27,194 nt of DNA. Origin: an uncultured Leptolyngbya sp. (GTDB lineage Bacteria; Cyanobacteriota; Cyanobacteriia; Phormidesmidales; Phormidesmidaceae). This document shows, piece after piece, positions 15,901 to 24,211 of this stretch. Made by a program: the position numbers and the translations under genes. Where the stretch lies: contig CALBPH010000409.1 in NCBI GenBank assembly GCA_937899365.1, positions 1 to 27,194 on the forward strand, in the 5' to 3' direction. Each line of letters begins with the position of its first letter. Positions within the stretch are counted from its first letter, which is position 1. Below the pieces are notes generated by a model that saw only the letters and a program-made list of their open reading frames with translations, did no database searches and was not told the origin of the DNA.

Positions 15901-17271
15901 ATGTTTTATTCATCGGGTTCGCGTTCAGTCAATCTCACCTATCTGATTATAGAAGCGTTGAGGAAGTCCCCTGCATCCATTCCTTATTATGTCAGCCAGT
16001 TTTTGGCAGAAAATTTTCCTGGAAAAGCCATTGTAGAGGGGGACAGCTACTACTTTGAACTACGCAAATATGTTGAAGAAGGGCTGTGCACTACCCAGTC
16101 AATCAATACGGTTGAGCTACCGGCAGGTTACGCGGCTACTGCCCGTGAAACCGTGGTTTACAACCATGTGATGACCCTGTGGGATGCCAAAAAACTAAAG
16201 CTACGCTATGAGCAAAAGAATTTTTGCTTTGAGGTGCAGTGGCAAGACCATACATTAATGGTGCTGCAGCTTTCCTGGCCCCAGGGATATTTTGATGACT
16301 GCCGCTATTACTGGATTTTGGCGGATACCCAGGCTGTGGCCGATGAGTTTTTTGCTGCTGTCTGCCAGTGGAACTCCCAGGTACGGGAGGAAGTATTGGT
16401 ATTTGAAGGTGGATTTTGGCAAAAAAATCGTGACCTGTATGCGTCGATTCAGAGTGCCACTTTAGAAAATTTGGTACTGGCTGGCACCCTCAAGGAAGAC
16501 ATTTATGAGGATGCTCAGCGGTTTTTTGATTCCCAGCCGTTGTACGCAGAATACAACGTGCCTTGGAAGCGAGGTCTCTTATTTATCGGGCCGCCAGGAA
16601 ATGGAAAAACCCATATGGTCAAGGCTTTGGTCAATTCCTTGGGGTATCCCTGCTTATACATCAAGAGCTTTAAGACGCGCCAAAGCAGTGACACCGACAA
16701 TATGCGTCTGGCGTTTAATCGGGTGCGGGAGGCGGCACCCTGCATTGTGGTGATTGAGGACTTAGATGCCTTGGTTGATGATGAAAATCGGTCGTTTTTC
16801 TTAAATGAACTGGATGGGTTTGCCCTGAATGATGGGGTGTTGATGATTGCGTCAACCAACCACCCAGAGCGATTGGACATTGCGATCTTGGAACGACCTA
16901 GTCGATTTGATCGAAAATATCATTTTGATTCGCCTAAGATGGCTGATCGAGTTGCCTATTTGCAGCTGTGGAATCAAAAGTTGAAATCGGAAATGCAGCT
17001 ATCGATGGAGGATATCGATGCGATCGCAACTAGTGCCGATAACTTTTCCTATGCCTACCTAAAAGAGCTGTTGCTATCGGCCAGCATGGTATGGGTTCAG
17101 CAGCGAACACCGGGTACCATGGCAACCATTATGGTCGAGCAGCTTGAGAAGCTCAGGACACAGATGCAGAGTCAATCGTCTGAGCCTGCTGACGATTCCA
17201 GTGACAGCTCAGCTGACATGAATGGAGCGGTTAACAGTGACGTTCACGATGGGGCGACGGCGGAATCTTAA
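15901..17271 (+). CDS. AAA ATPase with BCS1-like core and unknown N-terminal domain
   Basis: A 456-residue protein. Residues 1-200 form an N-terminal domain with no motif I know. The AAA core follows: Walker A GPPGNGKTHMVKAL (230-243), Walker B IVVIEDLDAL (Glu286/Asp287), sensor 1 MIASTNHPERLD (Asn320), candidate arginine fingers in ERPSRFDRKYHF, and a C-terminal helical lid (YLKELLLSASMVW). The ED-x-D form of Walker B and the SRFDRKYHF element resemble the BCS1/CDC48-type branch rather than ClpX or FtsH. The tail (about 415-456) is acidic and Ser-rich (SSEPADDSSDSSADM). No protease domain or transmembrane helix is visible, so a remodelling role is likely. The start is the only good ATG, without a clear ribosome binding site. 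It ends 13 bp from convergent aroQ. Confidence 0.88.
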   Translation: MFYSSGSRSVNLTYLIIEALRKSPASIPYYVSQFLAENFPGKAIVEGDSYYFELRKYVEEGLCTTQSINTVELPAGYAATARETVVYNHVMTLWDAKKLKLRYEQKNFCFEVQWQDHTLMVLQLSWPQGYFDDCRYYWILADTQAVADEFFAAVCQWNSQVREEVLVFEGGFWQKNRDLYASIQSATLENLVLAGTLKEDIYEDAQRFFDSQPLYAEYNVPWKRGLLFIGPPGNGKTHMVKALVNSLGYPCLYIKSFKTRQSSDTDNMRLAFNRVREAAPCIVVIEDLDALVDDENRSFFLNELDGFALNDGVLMIASTNHPERLDIAILERPSRFDRKYHFDSPKMADRVAYLQLWNQKLKSEMQLSMEDIDAIATSADNFSYAYLKELLLSASMVWVQQRTPGTMATIMVEQLEKLRTQMQSQSSEPADDSSDSSADMNGAVNSDVHDGATAES

Positions 17272-17284
17272 AACGCTTTGACCC

Positions 17285-17722
17285 CTATTTATGTAAATGG
17301 TTTGCTAAAGCCTGTAGCCCCAAATAGTAGCTGTCTACCCCAAATCCACAGATTTGGCCGATGGCGACAGGGGCTATGTAGGAATGATGGCGAAAGCTTT
17401 CGCGCTTGTGGATATTACTGAGATGCACCTCTACCGTTGGTAGGGAGACGGATGAGATCGCATCTCGAATCGCAATGCTAGTGTGGGTGTAAGCACCAGG
17501 GTTTATCAAAATTCCTTGATGCTTATCAACAGCCGACTGGATGATATCGATCAAATCGCCTTCATGATTTGACTGATAAAAGCTCACAGTAAGGCCCAAG
17601 CTATCAGATAAAGCACGCAAAGCACGATTGATATCGTCCAAGGTGCCACTACCGTATATCTCCGGTTCACGCTTTCCCAACATATTTAAGTTGGGTCCGT
17701 GAACAACTAAAACACTATCCAA
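17285..17722 (-). CDS. aroQ: 3-dehydroquinate dehydratase, type II
   Basis: Third step of the shikimate pathway, 3-dehydroquinate to 3-dehydroshikimate. The 145-residue length and all signature blocks fit type II enzymes: HGPNLNMLGKREPEIYG (Arg18 and catalytic Tyr23), FYQSNHEGDLIDII, LINPGAYTHTSIAIRDA and VEVHLSNIHKRESFRHHSY (His99, Arg106). The protein is complete. It is convergent with the AAA ATPase with only 13 bp between stop codons and no obvious terminator, so the two transcripts probably overlap at their 3' ends. Confidence 0.97.
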   Translation of the reverse strand: MDSVLVVHGPNLNMLGKREPEIYGSGTLDDINRALRALSDSLGLTVSFYQSNHEGDLIDIIQSAVDKHQGILINPGAYTHTSIAIRDAISSVSLPTVEVHLSNIHKRESFRHHSYIAPVAIGQICGFGVDSYYLGLQALANHLHK

Positions 17723-17833
17723 TGAGCTACCTAAGAACTACACATCGAATAGTATCAAAGCAAAGCAGTTGAAATAAAATCAACCGGATACTAGTAAGAA
17801 TTTAAGAACGCAGATGTAATTAACTATCTAACG

Positions 17834-17965
17834 TTAGCGACGGCGACGGTCGTCAACAGGAATGGGAATTGCTTCTGGCTCCGGCTGCGCTGAAGGACCA
17901 AGCAACGAGTCTAGTACTCGGTTTACCCAGTTCTTCAACTTTTCCAGAATTTTGCCAATATCCAT
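17834..17965 (-). CDS. 43-residue mini-protein, amphipathic helix plus Pro/Glu and Arg tail
   Basis: A short frame from the ATG at 17965 to the TAA at 17834. The N-terminal half (MDIGKILEKLKNWVNRVLDS, then LL) reads as one amphipathic helix. Next comes GPSAQPEPEAIPIPV, and the end is DDRRRR. Support: AGGAG 11 bases before the ATG, and a good sigma70-type promoter just upstream (-35 TTGATT 18035-18040, 16-bp spacer, -10 TATAAT 18013-18018). The protein pattern is far from random and resembles small conserved cyanobacterial proteins I have seen without a function. It might bind a membrane surface or a partner. The longer minus frame that crosses this stretch in another phase is a shadow. Confidence 0.7.
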   Translation of the reverse strand: MDIGKILEKLKNWVNRVLDSLLGPSAQPEPEAIPIPVDDRRRR

Positions 17966-18012
17966 GAGCCAGGCTGCTCCTAATCTCATCTGGTGTAGTA
18001 TTGCGTACACCT

Positions 18013-18040
18013 ATTATAGGTTCCACAACTATCAAATCAA
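18013..18040 (-). promoter_or_regulatory. Promoter of the 43-residue gene
   Basis: On minus, TTGATT (-35, four of six consensus bases) and TATAAT (-10, perfect) are separated by 16 bp. Transcription would begin near 18006, giving a leader of about 40 nt before the ATG at 17965. The -10 sits in a short inverted repeat CCTATAATAGG. Confidence 0.6.
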
Positions 18041-18143
18041 CTCGAAGTAAACTTCAGTTAACTTATTTGTGGGAGTATTCACTATGATAACGAATTGTCA
18101 GAAATGATCAAGGTCGTGGAATCCCCCTAGGGACTACTGTTGT

Positions 18144-19400
18144 CTAGATATTACCTAGTAAAGCCCGACGTAGGATATCTAACGCCGTATTACGGCTCAT
18201 TAGGCGAATCCAGTCACGTCCTTGACGACGCCCAAAGTGGCATTCCATATGGTGAGTGCCTGAATCGTTTGCAATGCCGATGTACACCAAACCCACAGGT
18301 TTTTCGGGGCTGCCACCACCAGGGCCAGCAATGCCCGTAATGCTCACACCCCAGTCGGTATTGAGCTGAGTGCGAACGCCATGGGCCATTTGTTCGGCGA
18401 CTGGGGCGCTGACTGCTCCCTGTTTAGCTAACGTATCCGCAGAAACACCGAGCAGCCGTTCTTTGATGACATTGTCGTAGGAAATAATCCCACCCATAAA
18501 ATAGGCGGAACTGCCCGGGACAGCTGTGATCATGGCCCCTAACCCTCCCCCGGTACAAGATTCAGCCACGGCCAGGGTTGCTTTATGCGTTAGCAATAAC
18601 TGACCCACGGCGTTGCCCAACGTATCATCGTCTTCCCCAAAGCAATCGATGCCGCCGATGGCTTTGAGCTGACTTGCGATCGGCTCAATCAGCCGTTGGG
18701 CCGCTGTCAGGGAATCGGCTTGGGCAGAAATACGTAGCTTGATGACGCCGTCACTGGCGTAGGGGGCCACGGTGGGATTTTCCAATTTGAGAAAATCACT
18801 CACTCTGCTGGCTAGGCCCGACTCACTAGTGCCCCAAAACTTGAGGGTGCGACTATGGATAACACCGTTGCTCCATCCCTGCTCCTTTAGATAGGGAATA
18901 GCGGTGGTCTGCCACATGGTGTAAAGCTCTCGCGGCACCCCTGGAAAGGTCATGAGATAGAGGCCTGGGCGAGGTTGCCACAGGATGCCGGGTGCTGTGC
19001 CCTGGGGATTTGCTAAGACATCTGCCCCCTTGGGTAGCAGGGCCTGTTTGCGATTGTTATCCCCCATGGGGCGATTGCGTTGGGCGAGCTTAGTCGTAAT
19101 GTCGGCTAGGACCGATTCATTCTCTACCAGGGGCACCCCAAAGAAGTCGGCGATGGTGGCAGTGGTGATGTCGTCAGGTGTGGGGCCCAGACCACCGGTA
19201 AAGATAATCAGCCGCGACCGTTCGCAGGCGATGGCAATAGCCCGCGCTAAGCGCAGGGGATTATCGCCAACAACGGTTTGGTAGTGATGGGAAATACCCA
19301 GCTGGGCCAGCTGCTGGGCCAGGTATAGGGCATTGCTATTGAGGATGTCACCCAGGAGTAGCTCGGTACCCACACATATAATTTCTGCACTGCCGGTCAT
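18144..19400 (-). CDS. cinA: CinA-family protein (MocF-like domain plus nicotinamide-nucleotide amidase domain)
   Basis: A two-domain protein of 418 residues. The N-terminal molybdopterin-binding-like COG1058 domain has EIICVGTELLLGDILNSN and TGGLGPTPDDITT (68-80); in family members it has ADP-ribose pyrophosphatase activity. The C-terminal PncC domain has AVAESCTGGGLGAMIT (catalytic Ser281), GGIISYDNVIKERLLGV, GAVSAPVAEQMA and SITGIAGPGGGSPEKPVG, the NMN deamidase active site. Both domains are complete, as in most cyanobacteria. It is the last gene before a 385-bp gap shared with the divergent glycosyltransferase. Confidence 0.95.
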   Translation of the reverse strand: MTGSAEIICVGTELLLGDILNSNALYLAQQLAQLGISHHYQTVVGDNPLRLARAIAIACERSRLIIFTGGLGPTPDDITTATIADFFGVPLVENESVLADITTKLAQRNRPMGDNNRKQALLPKGADVLANPQGTAPGILWQPRPGLYLMTFPGVPRELYTMWQTTAIPYLKEQGWSNGVIHSRTLKFWGTSESGLASRVSDFLKLENPTVAPYASDGVIKLRISAQADSLTAAQRLIEPIASQLKAIGGIDCFGEDDDTLGNAVGQLLLTHKATLAVAESCTGGGLGAMITAVPGSSAYFMGGIISYDNVIKERLLGVSADTLAKQGAVSAPVAEQMAHGVRTQLNTDWGVSITGIAGPGGGSPEKPVGLVYIGIANDSGTHHMECHFGRRQGRDWIRLMSRNTALDILRRALLGNI

Positions 19401-19463
19401 GATGGTTGGTCTAGATTTGATGGGTTTGCAGGAGACAACAGATTAAAAAGACTTAAAAAGAAA

Positions 19464-19505
19464 GGCGTTGCTGATCGTCGGGATGATTTTATCTGCAAGA
19501 TTTTG
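19464..19505 (+). repeat. Degenerate direct repeat, copy 1
   Basis: Begins GGCGTTGCTGATC and continues with ATGATTTTATCTGCAAGATT. It matches copy 2 at 31 of 42 positions with no gaps; the middle six bases differ completely. The GGCGTTGCTGA opening recalls terminal sequences of some cyanobacterial insertion sequences (from memory), so this may be a decayed IS or MITE end. Confidence 0.5.
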
Positions 19506-19656
19506 TCCTGTGGCATATCTAACCGATCGGTTCATCCTCTAACTCAGCCTCAGCAACGGCAAAAGCAAAGATGCCTGGGGCAAAAAGCCCTGTGTGGGTT
19601 GATGGTAAAGCATTTCTCGATGGTTTGGTCTGACACTCATCTCGATACTAAAAAAG

Positions 19657-19698
19657 GGCGTAGCCGATCCGAACTATGATTTCATCTGAAAGATTGTG
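19657..19698 (+). repeat. Degenerate direct repeat, copy 2
   Basis: Begins GGCGTAGCCGATC and continues with ATGATTTCATCTGAAAGATT. It lies 193 bp after copy 1 in the same orientation. The direct rather than inverted layout argues against the two being the ends of a single insertion sequence. Confidence 0.5.
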
Positions 19699-19785
19699 GC
19701 CCATAACAGTTTGGACAGGTTGCTTGAGCCGTTAACTTAGCAATGGATTAGACGTGCGCACCGACAGAGATGGGATTGACCCGTA

Positions 19786-21261
19786 ATGGAAACCGATAAG
19801 CATATGACCACTCCCATGGGATGGCCGAGATGGGTTGTGGGTCTATTGCTGGGCTCTTGGGGTCTGCGGCTGCTAATTGCATGGTTGCTGCCGCCAGGGT
19901 TTGATGAGGCCTACTACTTTCTCTATACCCAACATTGGGATTGGAGTTATTTTGACCATCCGGTGATGGTGGCTGTGACAACGGCGCTGGGGCCCTGGCT
20001 CACGGGGTATATTTCTCCTTTGACCCTGAGATTGGGGGCACTGGGGCTGTATGGCCTGAGTACGGGGCTGCTTTATTTGACCGGTCGGCGCTTGTTTGGT
20101 GCAACCGTCGGTATGTGGGGAGTTGCGATCGCATCCCTGTGTCCCCTATTTATTTTCAGCTTTGGCTTACTCGCTGCCCCCGATAATGGTCTGATTTTTT
20201 GGTGGTCGGCGGTCATGTACGTGGCGGTGTTGGAGATCTTTCCCGTGGGCAATGCCTACCGACCCACGGCTAAAATTGCCCTGATTGGTTTGCTGTAGGG
20301 GCTGGCCTGTCTCAGCAAATACCATGGCTTTATCCTGGGGTTAAGTCTAGTGGGGTTTTGTCTCACCAGTGCTCGACACCGCCGGGCGCTCGTATCTCCA
20401 TGGACCGGAGTGGCCCTGACGCTCTTTGCCCTCACCCTGATGCCGCTGGTGTATTGGAATACCCAGCATGACTGGCTGTCCTTTGGATTCCACCTATCGT
20501 CTCGTTTTGATGGGGGCAGCAGCAGTCCTGGGTTTAATCCGCTGACCATGGTGGGGGTATGGCTAGTGGGTGTGGCCTACCTCTTTCCCTCCCTAGGGTT
20601 TCCGCTGTGGTGGGTCAGTGGACGGAGTCTGTGGCAGCTTGGCGATCTGCGGCAGCGATTTGTGCTGTGGCTAGGGCTGCCCATTGCCGCTGGTTTTACC
20701 CTGTTAGGTGGCATGACTCACATTTATCCAGCCTGGCCTGCACCGGGACTATGGAGTCTGAGTTTGCTGTTGGCACTGGCGGTGGCCAGCTGGTCTCCAT
20801 CCACGATAAGACGGTGGCTATTGAGTAGTGCCCTGGTGATGGCGACCCTGCTGCTGTTTGCCCTTGGGCATGTGGCCCTGGGGACCTTGCAACAACCGGG
20901 GGGGATGGTCCAACTCATGCCCCCTGAGACCGATCCGACAACAACAATGATTGATGTGGTGCAGCTGCGACGACGACTGCAGGCTGGTGTAGCAGCAGAT
21001 GCGATCGCATCTGCTGATTTTCTGGTCACCAATGAGTTCTGGCTAAGCGGCTACATCGATATGGCCGTCAGTTCCCTTACCCCAGCTCCTGTCATGGCAT
21101 TTACCCAAGATCCACGGGGCCATGCAGTCTGGTTTACCCCAACTGACTGGGTTGGATATTCAGGGCTATTTATCGCAACTCAGCGGGCTGGCGCGACCAC
21201 AGAGACGTTTTACCTCTATGACGTAGGCAAACTAATTGCACCCTACCAGTATCCATACTAA
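19786..21261 (+). pseudogene. Family-39 (PMT/ArnT-like) membrane glycosyltransferase interrupted by an in-frame TAG
   Basis: Two frames (19786-20298 and 20350-21261) are in the same phase, separated only by a TAG at 20296-20298. Reading through gives one 491-codon protein, normal for this family. The N-terminal part has a first helix, then PPGFDEAYYFLYTQHWDWSY and FDHP: the acidic loop (DEAYY, DHP) of dolichyl/undecaprenyl-phosphate-sugar glycosyltransferases. The stop falls in IGLL*GLACLSKYHGFILGL, a conserved membrane segment before SKY. Several more membrane helices and a soluble C-terminal region with FLVTNEFWLSGYIDM follow. The second frame's GTG is internal. No other damage is visible, so the lesion is recent, a sequencing error, or suppressed. 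It is convergent with a WecA-like gene. ATG 19804 is an alternative start. Confidence 0.82.
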
Positions 21262-21352
21262 ATACGGCTGTTGATGCGGGTATTGACCGATAGGGTTAGG
21301 TAAAAGCCCCGCCCGCGACCCATTGCCTAGTTGAGTTGCATCAGCTAAAACA

Positions 21353-22432
21353 TCATGTCCATGGCCCTTCTTGTCTAGCATGGTGTCTGGCTCGCCAGCT
21401 GGTATAGCTCAATAGAGCAGTCGAACCCAGCGCATAGACAATGCCACTGGGCATACCTGAAAAGGCCAGGGCCAGGCTGCCAACCCACAGGGTTAGGGCG
21501 TATATAAACAACACCGTAAACCGATGGGATAAGCCGGCGTTTAATAGGCGATGGTGCAAATGTCGCTTATCCGCCACAAAAGGCGATAGACCTCGGCGTA
21601 GACGAGCCAAAATGACCGCCGACATATCCAAAATAGGGACAGCCAATATCAGTAGGTAAGGCAAAAATACTGCAGCCGTCGTCACCCCCTTTACCAGGCC
21701 AATGACCCCCACACCGGCCAGGGTGAAGCCCATGTAGTAGGCGCCCCCATCCCCCATAAAAATCTGCGCCGGGTTGAAATTATATTTCAAGAAACTCAGC
21801 GCCCCGCCTGCCAAAGCCGCTGCAATAATCGCTGCTGCAGGCTGTTGCATAAACAGGGCCACCAACATCATGACAATGGCGGCAATGCCTGAAACTCCAG
21901 CCGCCAAACCATCAAGGCCATCAATCCAATTAATAGCATTGGCCATGCCCACAAGCCAGATAACAGTTATTGGTAAGCTCACCCAGGCGGCCAGCTGAAC
22001 AATCCCCACACCTGGAATAGACACAAAAGCAATATCAACACCTACATACCAAGTAATCGCAGCCACAATAGCCTGCATTAGCAGACGACTAATGGCAGAG
22101 AGCCCAAACAAGTCATCCAACAGACCAATCAAGAAAAATGCTAAACCCCCCAGGGTAACTCCCCAAATTTCAGCCTCAGGCTCATTAACCAGCTGCTGGC
22201 CTTGGGCATCCATAAACCCGCCCGTATTCCAGACAACCAATAAGGCCACCACCGTACCCAGAAAAATCGATACTCCCCCTAGCCTAACCATGGGGACTTT
22301 ATGGACTTTACGTCCACCGGGCATATCAACTCGACCACTGTGCAATCCAATTCTTTTGATGATTGGTGTGGACACCAGCACCACAGCGGCTGACAGGGTA
22401 AAAGCCAGGAGAGGATATATCTGAAACGGCAT
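21353..22432 (-). CDS. WecA/TagO-like undecaprenyl-phosphate GlcNAc-1-phosphate transferase
   Basis: Starts lipid-linked glycan synthesis by moving a sugar-1-phosphate from a UDP-sugar to polyprenyl phosphate at the inner face of the plasma membrane. It is a polytopic protein of 359 residues. The family motifs are present: HKVPMVRLGGVSI (44-56), the Mg-binding DD in LIGLLDDLFGLS (106-107), NAINWIDGLDGLAAG (165-179), the MGDGGAYYMGF block (226-236) and DKRHLHHRLL (288-297) in the last cytoplasmic loop. The HIHH-like loop form is that of WecA/TagO/Rfe rather than MraY. UDP-GlcNAc is the most likely donor, by family. It is convergent with the glycosyltransferase, with about 90 bp between them. 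Confidence 0.93.
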   Translation of the reverse strand: MPFQIYPLLAFTLSAAVVLVSTPIIKRIGLHSGRVDMPGGRKVHKVPMVRLGGVSIFLGTVVALLVVWNTGGFMDAQGQQLVNEPEAEIWGVTLGGLAFFLIGLLDDLFGLSAISRLLMQAIVAAITWYVGVDIAFVSIPGVGIVQLAAWVSLPITVIWLVGMANAINWIDGLDGLAAGVSGIAAIVMMLVALFMQQPAAAIIAAALAGGALSFLKYNFNPAQIFMGDGGAYYMGFTLAGVGVIGLVKGVTTAAVFLPYLLILAVPILDMSAVILARLRRGLSPFVADKRHLHHRLLNAGLSHRFTVLFIYALTLWVGSLALAFSGMPSGIVYALGSTALLSYTSWRARHHARQEGPWT

Positions 22433-22668
22433 GGTGAAACAGAATGAGGGAAGACGGCGCAGGCTATGAATTCAACACAAAGGGTTGGCAACACATGATA
22501 GTCACCGTCACCCTACCAGGTTTTTTAAATCTTTCAAGTCGATGATTATAAGGTTCAAAATACTGTTGTCCGTCTATCAGTGAAATTCATTAGAAATATC
22601 AATATCTATAAGTGTCTAACTCGTCATGAGCCGCTGACTTGTTGACATTAGTCAGGGTGCGTTTAGGA

Positions 22669-22715
22669 TGAGCTAACTGGCCAAACTAGAGAACGTTTTT
22701 TGGACAGTTAGCTCA
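22669..22715. repeat. Long stem-loop just downstream of glyA
   Basis: TGAGCTAACTG (22669-22679) pairs perfectly with CAGTTAGCTCA (22705-22715). After one G/A mismatch, CCAAA pairs with TTTGG (22681-22685 and 22699-22703), leaving a 13-base loop. It starts 13 bp after the glyA stop on minus. Neither strand has a T-tract after it, so it may be a 3'-end stabiliser or a weak terminator. Confidence 0.6.
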
Positions 22716-22728
22716 AATTAGGGCATTC

Positions 22729-24009
22729 CTAAGCTAGTACGGCCTCTGTTGGATGGAGATGGGGATACAGGGGAAAGCGATTGCAAAGGGCGGCAACGCG
22801 ATTTCGACAGTTAGCCTCAACATTACTATCCTCAGGCGACAGCAGCCGATCCGCAATAATGTTGGCAATCTCTTTGAAATCTTGAATCCCTAGCCCGCGG
22901 GTGGGCATGGCTGGAGAACCTAGTCGAAGACCGCTGGTTACAAAAGGAGATTCAGGGTCAAAGGGAACCGTATTTTTATTGGCGGTGATATTGACCATAC
23001 TGACCAGGGCATCAGCTCGTTTACCCGTCATCCCAACGGAGCGTAAATCTACCAGTACTAAGTGATTATCGGTACCATTTGAGACAACCTTAATGCCCCG
23101 TGCCTGGAGTTGAGCTGCAAGTGCCTGGGCATTGGCGATAACGCTGGAGCAATATGTCTTGAATTCAGGCTTGAGGGCCTCTCCAAACGCAACTGCCTTG
23201 GCGGCTACAACATGTTCTAACGGCCCACCCTGACTACCTGGGAAAACAGCTTTATCAAACTTTTTGCCGAGGTCCAGATCGCTGGTCATAATCAATCCGC
23301 CACGGGGTCCCCGTAATGTCTTATGGGTGGTGGTGGTGACAACATGGCAATGGGGAAGGGGATTTGGATGGTAGCCGGTGGCCACTAACCCTGCAATGTG
23401 GGCAATATCCGCCATCAGGTAAGCACCTACCTCATCGGCAATGGCTCGAAATTTATCAAAGTGAATAGTTCGAGGATAGGCAGAATAGCCACAGATCAGC
23501 ATTTTGGGACGATGCTGCAGCGCGATTTCACGGATGGCATCATAGTCGAGCTGCTCAGTGTCCTCACTGACGCCATACTGGACGACATTAAACCACTTGC
23601 CTGAAAAGTTTACCGGGGAACCGTGGGTTAAATGGCCGCCATGGGATAGATCCATGCCCATGATTGTGTCGCCCGGCTGTAGTAGAGCCAAAAAGACGGC
23701 AAAGTTTGCCTGGGCTCCAGAATGGGGTTGTACATTGGCGTGGGCTGCACCAAAGAGCTGTTTGATTCTTTCAATTGCTAGGGCTTCTGCTTGATCAACA
23801 AATTCACAGCCACCGTAGTAACGCTTGTTGGGCAAACCTTCTGCATATTTGTTCGTCAAGACAGAACCTTGGGCAGCCATGACTGCAGGGGAGGTAAAGT
23901 TCTCACTGGCAATGAGCTCTAAGTGATCCTGTTGACGCTGACGTTCACGCTCAATGATGGCCGTAATGTCTGGGTCAGTTTGGTTCAAAAAATCAAAATT
24001 AGTGGTCAT
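22729..24009 (-). CDS. glyA: Serine hydroxymethyltransferase
   Basis: A PLP enzyme that interconverts serine and glycine and loads one-carbon units on tetrahydrofolate; also part of photorespiratory glycine/serine metabolism. The 426-residue length is normal. Landmarks: ELIASENFTSPAVMAAQGS (31-49), NKYAEGLPNKRYYGGCEFVD, LSHGGHLTHGSPVNFSGKWF, DIAHIAGLVATG and VVTTTTHKTLRGPRGGLIM with the PLP lysine Lys230. No clear ribosome binding site precedes the ATG; instead two overlapping hairpins lie 14-49 bases upstream. It is divergent from crtB. Confidence 0.98.
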   Translation of the reverse strand: MTTNFDFLNQTDPDITAIIERERQRQQDHLELIASENFTSPAVMAAQGSVLTNKYAEGLPNKRYYGGCEFVDQAEALAIERIKQLFGAAHANVQPHSGAQANFAVFLALLQPGDTIMGMDLSHGGHLTHGSPVNFSGKWFNVVQYGVSEDTEQLDYDAIREIALQHRPKMLICGYSAYPRTIHFDKFRAIADEVGAYLMADIAHIAGLVATGYHPNPLPHCHVVTTTTHKTLRGPRGGLIMTSDLDLGKKFDKAVFPGSQGGPLEHVVAAKAVAFGEALKPEFKTYCSSVIANAQALAAQLQARGIKVVSNGTDNHLVLVDLRSVGMTGKRADALVSMVNITANKNTVPFDPESPFVTSGLRLGSPAMPTRGLGIQDFKEIANIIADRLLSPEDSNVEANCRNRVAALCNRFPLYPHLHPTEAVLA

Positions 24010-24023
24010 GGGGATGGATGCTT

Positions 24024-24058
24024 TAGGTTGAGTGAACCTAGCTAAAAAAGAAGCTAGG
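24024..24058 (-). promoter_or_regulatory. Two mutually exclusive hairpins in the glyA leader
   Basis: On the minus-strand RNA, CCUAGCU (24058-24052) pairs with AGCUAGG (24043-24037) around a U-rich 8-base loop. UAGGUU (24040-24035) can also pair with AACCUA (24029-24024) around CACUC. The two stems share UAGG (24037-24040), so only one can form fully at a time. The second ends 14 bases before the glyA ATG, where it could affect ribosome access. No metabolite aptamer is recognisable. Confidence 0.45.
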
Positions 24059-24211
24059 AAAGGGAGTTTCTGGAATTCCTACTACGTTTCACCAGCAAAC
24101 TATAGTACCGTGCTGCTAAGGAAGGTTGCTAACCCATTGTTTACAGCTTATGCCCACGGCGGTTTCAAATAACAGCTGCCCATTGAAACCCTTATAGGTA
24201 AATGTTACTTT

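Larger units (their letters stand above)
19401..19785. other. 385-bp cinA/glycosyltransferase intergenic region with degenerate repeats
   Basis: No gene is visible. It holds two copies of a degenerate 42-bp direct repeat (19464-19505 and 19657-19698), a perfect 12-bp palindrome AACCGATCGGTT (19521-19532) that contains the HIP1 core, and a short GGGC-AAAAA-GCCC hairpin (19578-19590). Promoters for both divergent genes should lie here, but I see no clear -10/-35 pair. Confidence 0.45.

Noticed and set aside
19401..19785. Insertion sequence between cinA and the glycosyltransferase
   Set aside because: There is no transposase frame, and the two similar segments are direct and degenerate rather than terminal inverted repeats.
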